DNA from: Caviibacter abscessus
Lineage (GTDB): Bacteria > Fusobacteriota > Fusobacteriia > Fusobacteriales > Leptotrichiaceae
Length of the DNA stretch: 64,000 nucleotides
Reading direction: 5' to 3'
Assembly: GCF_001517835.1 (NCBI RefSeq)
Contig: NZ_LOQG01000001.1
Span: 62,001-126,000 of the forward strand
Part shown: piece by piece, positions 35,185-44,686 of the stretch
Layout: the number at the start of each line of letters is the position of its first letter
Numbering within the stretch: position 1 is the stretch's first letter
The notes under the pieces: generated by a model
Seen by the model: only the letters and a program-made list of their open reading frames with translations
Databases searched by the model: none
Told to the model about the DNA's origin: nothing
Translations under genes and position numbers: made by a program

Positions 35185-35799
35185 ATGACTAAAAAAGAAA
35201 AGATAAAGTATGTATTAACATTTTTTGAAAATAAATATGGAAATTTAAAAACAGAGTTAAACTATGAAACTGAATTTCAGTTAATGATTGCTGTTATATT
35301 ATCCGCACAATGTACAGATGCAAGAGTTAATATAGTTACAAAAGAATTATTTAAAATTGTTAAATTTCCAATTGACATAGTCAATATGGATATAAAAACA
35401 CTTGAAACATATATTAAATCTACAGGATTTTATCATAATAAAGCTAAAAATATAAAAGAAAATTCTAAGTTACTTTATGAAAAATATAATTCAATTTTGC
35501 CTCATAATATGGAGGAACTACTTAAATTACCCGGAGTAGGAAGAAAAACAGCTAATGTTTTACTACACGAACTATGGAATATAAACGAAGGTATAGTAGT
35601 AGACACACATGTTATAAGACTTGTAAATTTATTGAAAATTGTCAATACTAAAAATCCTGTTATAATTGAAAATGAATTGAAAAAACTTGTACCTAAAAAA
35701 TATTGGAGAAACATAACACATTATTTTATATTACACGGTAGAGAAAAATGTATACAAAGAAAGTTAGAGTGTGAAGTATGCGATTTAATACGAAAATAA
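35185..35799 (+). CDS. nth: Endonuclease III (Nth), lacking the fourth Fe-S cysteine
   Basis: A base-excision glycosylase/AP lyase for oxidised pyrimidines. The 204-residue product has the helix-hairpin-helix LPGVGRKTANVLLHE with the catalytic Lys, and the catalytic Asp in GIVVDTHVIRL. The C-terminal iron-sulfur motif should be C-x6-C-x2-C-x5-C. C189, C196 and C199 are present, but the protein stops right after CDLIRK, so the codon where the fourth Cys belongs is TAA (35797-35799). The cluster is probably lost or incompletely liganded. It overlaps dacA by 22 bp, so the truncation may be tied to the gene overlap. Confidence 0.9.
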   Translation: MTKKEKIKYVLTFFENKYGNLKTELNYETEFQLMIAVILSAQCTDARVNIVTKELFKIVKFPIDIVNMDIKTLETYIKSTGFYHNKAKNIKENSKLLYEKYNSILPHNMEELLKLPGVGRKTANVLLHELWNINEGIVVDTHVIRLVNLLKIVNTKNPVIIENELKKLVPKKYWRNITHYFILHGREKCIQRKLECEVCDLIRK

Positions 35800-36884
35800 A
35801 TAAATATTTTTTTATCATAATAAGCATATTATCTATGATTAGTTTTTCATCGACTGCTATTTTTAGTGCAACTGATTATGGAGATATATTTTATGAGGAA
35901 AACTCTGATATGATTTGGCCTACGGCATCTCTTGCAAAAGTTATGAATGTGTTAGTAGCACTAGATGCAGTTGACAGTAAAAAAGTATCGTTAGATGATG
36001 AAATTACCTTTGATAAGGAAACAATCAACATTAAAGGAAGTTATTTAGATGTTAGCCTTAATAAAAAATATACATTAAGAACTTTATTAGAAGCTGAGCT
36101 TGTATATTCAGCTAATAATGCAGCATATGCTGTTGCTAAATATATTGGTGGAGGAGATATTAATAAATTTGTAGAACTTATGAATAAAAAAGCTTCTTAC
36201 TTAGGACTTAATGATACTGTATTTTACACGCCGGCAGGATTACCTACAAGTATTACAAAATTACCTCTTGATATTTCAACAGCAAAGGATTTATATAAAT
36301 TAGCTAAAATTGCAATAAAAGATAATAGAATACTTGAATGGACAAATAAGAGAAAAATAATTATTGATGATCAAGAATATTACACAAGAAACAATAATTT
36401 AGGATATTTTGGAAATATTGGACTTAAAACAGGTTTTCATTCTTTATCAAAATTTAATATGATTGGGATAAATAAAATTAAAAACATTAATTTAATTACA
36501 GTAACTTTAGGTGATGATACAAAATCTATGAGATTTAAGCAGCAAAATGAAGTGGCTGAACAATTAATGGAAAAAATTAAACTTGTTTATCAAAACGGTC
36601 AGTTTTATAAAGAAATTCCAGTAGAATATTCAAATGAAAAAAAGATTAGAACTGTAATAGGAAAAGACTTTTTTTTCTATGATGAGAGTTTTGATATAGT
36701 TGAAAATATTATAAAATTAGAGGAAACAGTTAATATTGGAGATAAAGTTGGAGAAATAATAATTACTAAAAATAATCAAGTAATAGATAAAATACCTATT
36801 ATTGCACAAACAAGTGCCACAGCTTTAGGCATATTTGCCAAAATATTTGAATATATCAGAAATAGTTTAAAGCACATTTTATAA
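35778..36884 (+). CDS. dacA: D-alanyl-D-alanine carboxypeptidase (PBP5/DacA type)
   Basis: A low-molecular-weight penicillin-binding protein that trims the terminal D-Ala from stem peptides. The 368-residue product has a signal peptide (NKYFFIIISILSMISFSSTA), the active-site SxxK S51-K54 (PTASLAKVMNV), SAN at 111-113 (VYSANNAAYAVA) and KTG at ~217 (GLKTGFHSLSK). After the catalytic domain there is a beta domain and a C-terminal amphipathic stretch (FEYIRNSLKHIL) that would bind the membrane. The start overlaps nth; the stop codon lies inside its own terminator hairpin. Confidence 0.93.
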   Translation: MRFNTKINKYFFIIISILSMISFSSTAIFSATDYGDIFYEENSDMIWPTASLAKVMNVLVALDAVDSKKVSLDDEITFDKETINIKGSYLDVSLNKKYTLRTLLEAELVYSANNAAYAVAKYIGGGDINKFVELMNKKASYLGLNDTVFYTPAGLPTSITKLPLDISTAKDLYKLAKIAIKDNRILEWTNKRKIIIDDQEYYTRNNNLGYFGNIGLKTGFHSLSKFNMIGINKIKNINLITVTLGDDTKSMRFKQQNEVAEQLMEKIKLVYQNGQFYKEIPVEYSNEKKIRTVIGKDFFFYDESFDIVENIIKLEETVNIGDKVGEIIITKNNQVIDKIPIIAQTSATALGIFAKIFEYIRNSLKHIL

Positions 36885-36896
36885 TGTGTTTTTTTT
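36872..36896 (+). terminator. Rho-independent terminator overlapping the dacA stop codon
   Basis: GCACATT (36872-36878) pairs with AATGTGT (36883-36889) around TTAT, followed by eight Ts. The TAA stop (36882-36884) spans the loop and the 3' arm. The apical part matches the terminator at 15714. Confidence 0.8.
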
Positions 36897-36903
36897 CTAT
36901 ATG

Positions 36904-36912
36904 TGTTATAAT
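36904..36912 (+). promoter_or_regulatory. Extended -10 promoter for mutS2
   Basis: TGTTATAAT (hexamer 36907-36912) directly after the dacA terminator and 18 bp before the mutS2 start. No -35 match is visible because the upstream DNA is the terminator's T-run. Confidence 0.5.
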
Positions 36913-36930
36913 AAACAAGTGAGGTGACAA

Positions 36931-39270
36931 ATGAAAAACTATAATGATACACTTGAATTTTATAAAATAATTAATAAATTAATAGATAATTCATTTTTAA
37001 ATGAAACAAAAGAAAAATTTTTAGATTTAAAATTATATACTAATAAAGACTTATTGGAAAAAGAATTAAAATTAATGCAGTCAATGATTGATTTTTATAA
37101 ATATGATGATGGATTTGAATTGACAGAGATATTTGATATATCTAATCAAATAAAATCATTAAGTATGTTAGGCTCATATATTGAATTAATTGATTTATTT
37201 CATTTAAAAAAAGATTTAATTTTATATAGAAAATGTAAAAGTCGTGCTAAAAATGTAAGAGATAAATATAAAGAAATATGGAAGATATTTTCAAATGATA
37301 TTGAAATTAAAGAATTGGAAAATGTCATTGAAGATATAGTTGATGATAATGGAGATATAAAAGATACTGCTTCTGTAGGTCTTAAAGACATTAGAAAACA
37401 AAAAAAATTAATAAATGAAAATATTAAAGATAAATTAGATAGTATAATAAATGAGCCCAAAACATCAAAAGCTGTAGATCAAAAAATAATAACTAAGCGA
37501 AATGATCGATATGTAATACCTGTAAAAACGGATTTTAAAGGTTTAATTAAAGGTATAGAACATGATAGATCATCAACTGGAAATTCTGTTTATATTGAAC
37601 CTATTTCAGTAGTTTCACTTAATAATAAATTAAGAGAATATGAAACTCGTGAAAGAGAAGAAATAAGAAAAATTTTAATTAGAATAAGTGAATATATTAG
37701 AGTTAAATTAGATGATATCAAGCATATATTTGAAATTATACTTACTCTTGACTTTTTAAACAGTAAGACTTTATTTTCATTAAAATATGAATGTGAGATT
37801 CCAAATATTGTAAATAAAGAGATGATCAATCTTGTAAATGCAAGACATCCACTTATACCAAAAGAAAATTCTGTACCTATAAGCTTTAATTTAGATGAAG
37901 ATAAAATTATGCTAATAACAGGTCCAAATACAGGTGGAAAAACAGTAACATTAAAAATAACAGGTTTACTTACAATAATGGCATTATCAGGTATACCTAT
38001 ACCTGCATCTGAAAAGTCAACTATCGGTTTTTTTGAAATTGTTTTAGCAGATATTGGTGATGAGCAAAGCATTGAACAGAATTTATCTTCATTTTCAGCA
38101 CATGTTAAATCAATATCTGAAATACTTACACTTTGTAATAAAAAAGCATTGATACTTTTAGATGAATTAGGCTCAGGAACAGACCCCATGGAAGGATCAG
38201 CTTTTGCAATGGCAATAATTGATTATTTAAACAGTAAAAATATAAAGTCAATTATAACCACTCACTATAGTGATGTAAAAGCATACGCTTTTAATAATAA
38301 AGGAATTAAAAGTGCTTCAATGGAATTTAACATTGAAACATTATCTCCTACTTATAGATTAATAGAAGGTATTCCTGGAGAAAGTAATGCACTTATAATA
38401 GCTAAAAAATATGGTATTTCTGATACAATAATTCAAAATGCAAAATCATACATTAGTGAAGATAATAAAAAAGTTGAAGAAATGCTTACAGCTATTAAAC
38501 AAAAAAATGAAGAGCTTGAAGAAATGAATATAAAGTTTAAAAAGCTTACACAAGAATTAGAAAAAGAAAAGCAAGTATACAGTAGTAAAATATTACAACT
38601 TGAAAAAGAAAAAAATGATATCATAGAAAAGTCTCATAAGGAAGCTGATGAATATTTAAGAAATATGCAGGCAAAAGCTAAAGCGTTAGTTGAGAAAATC
38701 AATAAAGAAAATGCAAATATCGATGAAATGAAACAAACACAAAGAAATATAAATATGCTTGCTAATTCAATAAAAGAAGATAAAAAGAAAATAAAAAATG
38801 AAATTAAAGTAGAAGAAATAAGTATAGACTTTGAACTTGGAGAAGAAGTTTTAATAAAATCGCTTAATAAAAATGCAAAAATACTTAAAATAATTGCAAG
38901 TAAAGCATCAGCACAAGTTCAAGCAGGTATATTGAAATTAGTTGTACCATTTACAGATATAGTTAAAATATCAAAGAAAAAAGAAAATAATACAGGAAAA
39001 AGATTTGTTTCATTTAAAGGTGGAAATACTAAAATGCAAATAGATGTCAGAGGTAAAAATAGTGATGATGCTTTAAATGAAATTGAAATATATTTAGACA
39101 AAGCAGTTTTATCTGGCTACAATATGGTATATATAATTCATGGAAAAGGTACAATGGTTTTAAGACAAAAAATAAGAGAATATTTAAAAACTTCAGTATA
39201 TGTATCAAATTTTACAGATGCTAATCAAAATGAAGGTGGTTTAGGTTGTACTATTGTTAATTTAAAATAA
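36931..39270 (+). CDS. mutS2: Endonuclease MutS2 / RqcU (with Smr domain)
   Basis: A MutS-like ATPase, linked in other bacteria to suppression of recombination and to splitting collided ribosomes. The 779-residue product has the clamp/core region, Walker A GPNTGGKTVTLK (~331), LLDELGSGTDPMEGSA, a long coiled coil (~510-610; KQKNEELEEMNIKFKKLTQE), a KOW-like segment, and a C-terminal Smr nuclease domain (IDVRGKNSDDALNEIEIYLD, then YIIHGKGTMVLRQKI). It lacks the mismatch-recognition domain of MutS1, as is typical. GAGGTG precedes the ATG. Confidence 0.95.
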   Translation: MKNYNDTLEFYKIINKLIDNSFLNETKEKFLDLKLYTNKDLLEKELKLMQSMIDFYKYDDGFELTEIFDISNQIKSLSMLGSYIELIDLFHLKKDLILYRKCKSRAKNVRDKYKEIWKIFSNDIEIKELENVIEDIVDDNGDIKDTASVGLKDIRKQKKLINENIKDKLDSIINEPKTSKAVDQKIITKRNDRYVIPVKTDFKGLIKGIEHDRSSTGNSVYIEPISVVSLNNKLREYETREREEIRKILIRISEYIRVKLDDIKHIFEIILTLDFLNSKTLFSLKYECEIPNIVNKEMINLVNARHPLIPKENSVPISFNLDEDKIMLITGPNTGGKTVTLKITGLLTIMALSGIPIPASEKSTIGFFEIVLADIGDEQSIEQNLSSFSAHVKSISEILTLCNKKALILLDELGSGTDPMEGSAFAMAIIDYLNSKNIKSIITTHYSDVKAYAFNNKGIKSASMEFNIETLSPTYRLIEGIPGESNALIIAKKYGISDTIIQNAKSYISEDNKKVEEMLTAIKQKNEELEEMNIKFKKLTQELEKEKQVYSSKILQLEKEKNDIIEKSHKEADEYLRNMQAKAKALVEKINKENANIDEMKQTQRNINMLANSIKEDKKKIKNEIKVEEISIDFELGEEVLIKSLNKNAKILKIIASKASAQVQAGILKLVVPFTDIVKISKKKENNTGKRFVSFKGGNTKMQIDVRGKNSDDALNEIEIYLDKAVLSGYNMVYIIHGKGTMVLRQKIREYLKTSVYVSNFTDANQNEGGLGCTIVNLK

Positions 39271-39283
39271 AAGAGGGTTATAA

Positions 39284-40654
39284 ATGAAGTTATATAATAC
39301 TTTAACAAATAAAATTGAAGAATTTAATTCAATAAATAAAAATGAAGTTTTAATGTATGTATGTGGTCCGACTGTATATAATTATATTCATATTGGAAAT
39401 ACAAGACCTCTGGTTGTATTTGACGTTCTAGCAAGATATTTAAAAAGTTTAGGATATAATGTACGATATGTACAAAACTTTACAGATATTGATGATAAAA
39501 TAATAAAAAGATCAAATGAGGAAAATGAAAGTTGTGATTTTATAACTGAAAAATATATAAAAGCTTTTATGGAAGATACATCTAAGTTAAATTTATTAAA
39601 AGATATCATTAGACCTAAGGTAACTGATAATATAGATGAAATTATCATAATGATAAATAAATTAATTGAATATGGTTACGCATATGAAAAAAATGGCGAT
39701 ATAATATTTTCAGTTGATAAATTTAGCAGTTATGGTAAATTATCAAAACAAAAACTTGAAAATTTAAACGCAGGTAATAGAGTAGAAATAAATAAGGATA
39801 AAAATAATCCATTTGACTTTGTGCTATGGAAAAGGAAAAAAGAGAATGAACCGTACTATAATTCACCATTTAGCGAAGGAAGACCCGGTTGGCATATTGA
39901 ATGTAGTGCACTTATAAAAAAATATTTAGGTGATAATATAGATATACATGCGGGAGGGCAGGATTTAATATTTCCTCATCATGAAAATGAAATAGCACAA
40001 AGTATATGCTCAAATAAAGAAAAGACAACATTTGTAAATTACTGGCTACATAATGGTTATGTTACATTAAACAATGAAAAGATGAGTAAATCTACAGGAA
40101 ATTTTTTACTATTAAGAGATGTACTTAAAAATTTTTCAGGAAATGTTATAAGATACTTTATATTATCTTCACATTATAGAAAAAATCTTAATTTTAATGA
40201 AACTGATTTGCAAGTTGCAAAAAAAACATTGGAAAAAATTTCAAAAACTTTATATAAATACAGTAAAACCTCAGAATTTAATAAAAATGAAACTATAGAA
40301 ATAATAGTGAATGAATTTAAAAATGATTTTAAAGAAGCATTAGATGATGATATGAATACTCCTAAAGCATTTGCAGCAATATCGAAATGTTTAAAAAAAG
40401 TAAATAGTTTTATATCTAGTAATTTAGATTGTAATTTAATTAGTGTATATGATGCAGTTAGATATCATTTAGTTGATATATTAGGTATAGAATTAATTAT
40501 TGAAGATAAGGCGGTAAATAGTATGGAAAGTGAATTATTGCAGATTCTTATAAATTTAAGAAATGAAGCTAGAAATAATAAAAATTATGAGTTAGCTGAT
40601 AAAATCCGTGATGAATTATTAAAATTAAATATATCAATTAGTGATAAAAAATAA
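39284..40654 (+). CDS. cysS: Cysteinyl-tRNA synthetase
   Basis: A class I synthetase of 456 residues. Zinc-binding and HIGH regions are in YVCGPTVYNYIHIGNTRP; further zinc ligands are in PGWHIECSALIKKYLG and FPHHENEIAQS; KMSKS is in NNEKMSKSTGNFLLLRD. The C-terminal DALR-like domain ends in the small anticodon domain (RNEARNNKNYELADKIRDEL). The upstream gap is only 13 bp, so there is no T-box control. Confidence 0.96.
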   Translation: MKLYNTLTNKIEEFNSINKNEVLMYVCGPTVYNYIHIGNTRPLVVFDVLARYLKSLGYNVRYVQNFTDIDDKIIKRSNEENESCDFITEKYIKAFMEDTSKLNLLKDIIRPKVTDNIDEIIIMINKLIEYGYAYEKNGDIIFSVDKFSSYGKLSKQKLENLNAGNRVEINKDKNNPFDFVLWKRKKENEPYYNSPFSEGRPGWHIECSALIKKYLGDNIDIHAGGQDLIFPHHENEIAQSICSNKEKTTFVNYWLHNGYVTLNNEKMSKSTGNFLLLRDVLKNFSGNVIRYFILSSHYRKNLNFNETDLQVAKKTLEKISKTLYKYSKTSEFNKNETIEIIVNEFKNDFKEALDDDMNTPKAFAAISKCLKKVNSFISSNLDCNLISVYDAVRYHLVDILGIELIIEDKAVNSMESELLQILINLRNEARNNKNYELADKIRDELLKLNISISDKK

Positions 40655-40666
40655 TGAGGGGTAACA

Positions 40667-41698
40667 ATGAATTTTAGAAAATTTTTTAATATTTTTAGAG
40701 TAAATAAAAGTATTTCAATTGATTTAGGAACAGCAAATATTTTAATTTATGACAAACAACTTAAAAGAGTTGTATTAAATGAACCATCTGTTGTTGCAAT
40801 TGATAGAAAGACTAGAAAAGTTATAGCTGTTGGTTCTCAAGCCAGAGAAATGTTAGGTAAAACTCCAGCAAGCATTGAAGCGATAAAACCGCTTAGAGAT
40901 GGAGTTATTGCTGATCTTGATGTAACTCGTGAAATGATAGACCACTTCATAAAGAAAATATATGGGTATGGTTTATTTAAACCTGAAGTTATGATTTGTG
41001 TACCTATTGAAGTAACATCAGTTGAAAGAAAAGCATTATTTGATTCAATATTAAGTGCAAAAAAAATATATATAATAGAAGAAGGTAGAGCAGCAATTAT
41101 AGGTTCTGGAATTGACATTTCAAAACCTAATGGTCACATGGTAGTTGATATAGGAGGAGGTTCTACAGATATAGCAATACTTTCGCTAAATGAATTAATT
41201 TCTTCTAAATCAATAAGAATAGCGGGAAATACCTTTGATAGTGACATAGTTAGATATATTAAAAATAAATATAATCTATTAATTGGAGAAAGAGCAGCAG
41301 AAGCAATAAAGAAAAATATTGCAAATGCAATTAAAGTTGAAAATCCTCAAAAAATGGTTATTAAAGGTTTAAATCTTGAACTTGGAACACCTTCCTCAAT
41401 AGAAATAGATGAAAATGAAGTAAATGAAGCAATTAAACATTCACTTATGGATATAGTAAATTCTGCTAAAGAAGTACTAGAAAAATGTCCAGCTGAATTA
41501 GCAGCTGATATACTTGATAATGGTGTTGTAATGACTGGTGGAGGAGCACTTATCAAAAATTTCACAACTTTATTGGAATCATATATAAAAGTAAATGTTT
41601 ATGTTTCAGAACACCCTATGGATAGTGTTGTTTTAGGCGGAGGAAAGGCGTTTGAAGACAAGAAATTATTAGAAACATTACAAATGAAAGAAATATAG
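40667..41698 (+). CDS. mreB: Rod-shape determining protein MreB
   Basis: An actin-like protein that directs lateral wall synthesis. The 343-residue product has phosphate loop 1 IDLGTANILIY, the phosphate 2 motif VVDIGGGSTDIAIL, the adenosine motif VVMTGGGALIKN, and the MreB-typical GSQAREMLGKTPASIEAI. The N-terminus (MNFRKFFNIFRVN) could form a membrane-binding amphipathic helix. mreC and mreD do not follow, so this copy is separate from the usual mreBCD cluster. Rod-shaped cells are implied. Confidence 0.95.
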   Translation: MNFRKFFNIFRVNKSISIDLGTANILIYDKQLKRVVLNEPSVVAIDRKTRKVIAVGSQAREMLGKTPASIEAIKPLRDGVIADLDVTREMIDHFIKKIYGYGLFKPEVMICVPIEVTSVERKALFDSILSAKKIYIIEEGRAAIIGSGIDISKPNGHMVVDIGGGSTDIAILSLNELISSKSIRIAGNTFDSDIVRYIKNKYNLLIGERAAEAIKKNIANAIKVENPQKMVIKGLNLELGTPSSIEIDENEVNEAIKHSLMDIVNSAKEVLEKCPAELAADILDNGVVMTGGGALIKNFTTLLESYIKVNVYVSEHPMDSVVLGGGKAFEDKKLLETLQMKEI

Positions 41699-41699
41699 T

Positions 41700-42563
41700 A
41701 TGAATGAATTAGAAAAAATTGCAAAGCTTGAAAGAAATAATGCAACATATTTATTATATTCTGATGTAAGAGTAAATTTACTTGATAAGGCTATAATATT
41801 ATCTAAAATGATATATGATAAATATGAAATAAGCTATAATGATATTTGGGAACATCCTGATATAACATATTTGCAAAAATTAAAAATAGATGATATACGA
41901 AATATCATAGCTAAAGCTGCTGAAACATCATATACTGGAAAAAAAATATTTATACTTGATATTAATGGAATAAAAAAAGAAGCTAGTAATGCAATGTTAA
42001 AAGTTATAGAAGAACCACCACAAAATACATATTTTATACTTTTAACTAATACACTTAACATATTGCCAACAATAAAATCAAGAGCATTAAAAATATATAT
42101 TAAACCAAAACAATATGATATTAGCAGTGATATTTATAATCTTTTTGATGGCAATGAAAAATATATAGATGAATATTTACAAAATAATATTAATTTAGAT
42201 GAATATAAGATAGAGGATATTGAGAATTCTTATGATATGATTGAAACATATTTTACGAATGAAAATATCAATGTTTATATGAAAATTAATTATGAATTTT
42301 CCATTGATTATTTAATATTTAATTTAAAATATGAAAATGATGTAAATAAACTTACTTATATTTATAAATTAATTGATTTATTTTCGCAAGATAGAGAGAA
42401 AGCAAGTGAATTTTTACATAGACTAATTATAAAGCTTGCAAATATAATTAGTAAAGATAGATATATATATCTTATAAATTTAAAAAATAGTTTAAAAAAT
42501 AATGTTAATATAAAGTCCGTTTTATATTTATTTTTACTAGATATTGGAGGAATTAATGCTTAA
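41700..42563 (+). CDS. holB: DNA polymerase III delta-prime-like clamp loader subunit
   Basis: The 287-residue product matches the middle of delta-prime: KKIFILDINGIKKEASNAML, then KVIEEPPQNTYFILLTN (the K-x-x-EEPP motif) and LPTIKSRALKIYIKPK (the SRC/sensor segment, with Arg finger context). The N-terminus has no P-loop (NATYLLYSDVRVNLLDKAI where GPxGxGKT would be) and no zinc cysteines, so it cannot bind ATP, in line with a structural delta-prime role. The C-terminal part is a weakly conserved helical collar. It begins one base after mreB ends; the 3' end overlaps the next gene. Confidence 0.8.
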   Translation: MNELEKIAKLERNNATYLLYSDVRVNLLDKAIILSKMIYDKYEISYNDIWEHPDITYLQKLKIDDIRNIIAKAAETSYTGKKIFILDINGIKKEASNAMLKVIEEPPQNTYFILLTNTLNILPTIKSRALKIYIKPKQYDISSDIYNLFDGNEKYIDEYLQNNINLDEYKIEDIENSYDMIETYFTNENINVYMKINYEFSIDYLIFNLKYENDVNKLTYIYKLIDLFSQDREKASEFLHRLIIKLANIISKDRYIYLINLKNSLKNNVNIKSVLYLFLLDIGGINA

Positions 42564-43374
42564 ATTGGTAGTAAGTGATTTAGATGGAACACTACTAAAT
42601 AGTAAACATGTTTTAAGTGATTATACAAAAAAAGTTGTTAGAAAATTATGTGAACGTGATGATGTTGAATTTATTATAGCAACCGGAAGAAATTATAAAG
42701 ATGCTCAAAGGATTAAAGCGGATTTAAAATTAAACATACCAATGATTACTTCAAATGGTGCAATATTATATGATAAATTTGATAAAAGATTACATAGTTA
42801 TTTTTTGAATAAAAGTACACTTGATGAGATATATCAAATAAATCATAAAAAATATTCAAAAGATATATTTATAAATATAATTACGGATGATAGATGGTAC
42901 ATACTTGAAACATTACCTAAAGATCATATTATATATGAATGGATAAGTGATGATTGGAAATTTGAAAATACTTCACTTGAATTAATAAAAGATGAAGAAA
43001 TTACAAAAGTATATTATATAGGTAAACATGACGATTTAGTTAATTTAGAAAAAGAATTAAAAGATAAAGTTGGTTTTGATGTTAATACGGCATTTACATT
43101 ACCTTTTTGCTTAGAGATTTTCCCAAAAGATGCAACTAAAGCAAAGGCTTTAAAAAAACTAATAAAAATATGTGATTATTCACTTGAACATTCTATTGCT
43201 TTTGGTGATGGATTTAATGACGCCGAATTACTAAATGAAGTAAAGCAAGGATATATAATGAAAAATGCTGCTGAAGAATTAAAAAATTGTTTAAATAATA
43301 TTGAAGTAATTGATGCAAATTATGAAGATGGAGTTGCAAAAAAATTAGTTCAATTATTTAGTTTGGAGATATAA
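42556..43374 (+). CDS. Cof-type HAD-superfamily phosphatase
   Basis: A cytoplasmic sugar-phosphate or nucleotide phosphatase of HAD subfamily IIB. The 272-residue product has motif I SDLDGTLLNSKH (nucleophile Asp and general acid Asp), motif II IIATGRNYKDAQ, a C2B cap, the conserved Lys (DATKAKALKKLI), and motif IV FGDGFNDAELL. The ATG at 42556 follows GGAGG (42546-42550); an in-frame ATG at 42544 precedes that site. The substrate cannot be predicted. It overlaps holB by 8 bp and is followed at once by murI. Confidence 0.9.
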   Translation: MLKLVVSDLDGTLLNSKHVLSDYTKKVVRKLCERDDVEFIIATGRNYKDAQRIKADLKLNIPMITSNGAILYDKFDKRLHSYFLNKSTLDEIYQINHKKYSKDIFINIITDDRWYILETLPKDHIIYEWISDDWKFENTSLELIKDEEITKVYYIGKHDDLVNLEKELKDKVGFDVNTAFTLPFCLEIFPKDATKAKALKKLIKICDYSLEHSIAFGDGFNDAELLNEVKQGYIMKNAAEELKNCLNNIEVIDANYEDGVAKKLVQLFSLEI

Positions 43375-43375
43375 A

Positions 43376-44107
43376 ATGGCAATTGGAATTTTCGATTCAG
43401 GACTAGGTGGTCTAAGTGTCTTAAAGCAAATTAAATTGTTATATCCCAATGAAAAAGTTATATATTTTGCTGATAGTATTCATTTGCCTTATGGTGAAAA
43501 AACAGATAATCAAATTATACAATATAGCAAAAATATATGTGAGTTTTTGATATCAAAGGGAGCTAGTTCAATAGTTATAGCATGTAACACTGCAAGTTCT
43601 GTTGCATATGATAAACTTATAAAAATATATAAAATCCCAATTTATAGTGTTATTATTCCTGTTGTTAAATATATGCTAAGTAATAATTATACTAAAGTTG
43701 GATTAATTGCAACAAGATCAACGGTTGAATCTGGTAAATATGATAAACTATTAAATGGAAAATTAAATATGAAAAAAGCTACACCTAAATTAGTAGAATA
43801 TGCTGAAAAACTTGATAAAATTGGAATTGAAAAAGTGATAAAAAATTATTTAGATGATATGGTTAATGAAAATGAGGCAATAATTTTGGGATGTACTCAT
43901 TTTCCTTTATTAAATAAATATTTGAAAAATATATACAATGATTATGAATTTATAGATCCAGCATTAGAGTGTGCAAAATCAATTAGGATTATAGAACATG
44001 ATAGTGGAATTGATGAATATTATACAAGTGGTGATGTAGGACAATTTAAAACATTATCAAAAAATATTTTAGGAGTTGATATAAATGTACGAGTACATAA
44101 ATGGTAA
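43376..44107 (+). CDS. murI: Glutamate racemase
   Basis: Supplies D-glutamate for peptidoglycan. The 243-residue product opens with IGIFDSGLGGLSVLKQI, has PYGEKTDNQI, the first catalytic cysteine in VIACNTASSVAYD, and the second in ILGCTHFPLLNKYL. It is about 20 residues shorter than usual (~265) at the C-terminus but still ends in the expected IDPALECAKSI and SGDVGQFK blocks. It overlaps ruvA by 23 bp. Confidence 0.95.
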   Translation: MAIGIFDSGLGGLSVLKQIKLLYPNEKVIYFADSIHLPYGEKTDNQIIQYSKNICEFLISKGASSIVIACNTASSVAYDKLIKIYKIPIYSVIIPVVKYMLSNNYTKVGLIATRSTVESGKYDKLLNGKLNMKKATPKLVEYAEKLDKIGIEKVIKNYLDDMVNENEAIILGCTHFPLLNKYLKNIYNDYEFIDPALECAKSIRIIEHDSGIDEYYTSGDVGQFKTLSKNILGVDINVRVHKW

Positions 44108-44669
44108 TTTAGTGGTAAAAGAATTAAATTATATTGCTCTTGAATGTATGGGAGTAGCATATTTAATTTACATACCATTTAAAACTTATGAAGCTCTCGG
44201 AGGTATAGGGACAACTGAAAAAATATATATACATATGAATGTAAAAGAAGATGATATTACTTTATATGGGTTTAAGAATATAAATGAAAGAAAAATATTT
44301 AAACAAATTATTAAAGTTAGTGGTATTGGTCCTAAAATTGCACTTTCAGTTCTTTCAACGTTTAATTATAATGAAATAACAAATATAATAAATAATGAAG
44401 ACGCTAAATTATTATCTAAAGTTCCAGGACTTGGGCTAAAAAAAGCACAAAAGCTTATCATTGAATTAAAAGATAAAGTTGAATTACTTGAATTTACTGG
44501 TAACTCTAACTTACATATTATTAAAAATGAAGTAAGTTTGGCATTAGAATCATTAGGATATAATAAAATTAAAGTTGAAGATTATATTTCAAATGATGAA
44601 ATTGAAAAATTAGCAGACTCTGCATTAATAATGAAAGAAATATTGAAAAAAATTGCAAAAAAAATGTAA
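44085..44669 (+). CDS. ruvA: Holliday junction branch migration protein RuvA
   Basis: RuvA tetramers hold the four-way junction for RuvB. The 194-residue product has the N-terminal OB barrel (YINGNLVVKELNYIALECMG), two helix-hairpin-helix motifs (VSGIGPKIALSVLSTF and VPGLGLKKAQKLIIELKDK), a flexible linker and the C-terminal RuvB-binding helices (EVSLALESLGYNKIKVED). ruvB and ruvC are not in the window. The start lies inside murI, preceded by TAGGAG. Confidence 0.94.
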   Translation: MYEYINGNLVVKELNYIALECMGVAYLIYIPFKTYEALGGIGTTEKIYIHMNVKEDDITLYGFKNINERKIFKQIIKVSGIGPKIALSVLSTFNYNEITNIINNEDAKLLSKVPGLGLKKAQKLIIELKDKVELLEFTGNSNLHIIKNEVSLALESLGYNKIKVEDYISNDEIEKLADSALIMKEILKKIAKKM

Positions 44670-44686
44670 TAAGGTGGTCGTATTTT

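Noticed and set aside
37590-38189. Long antisense open frame (199 codons) inside mutS2
   Set aside because: It lies opposite a strongly conserved coding region (Walker A and core domain), its translation is low-complexity Ser/Ile/Phe-rich, and it has no ribosome site. It is a shadow of the AT-rich sense frame, like the other antisense frames over infB, era, glgC and polC.
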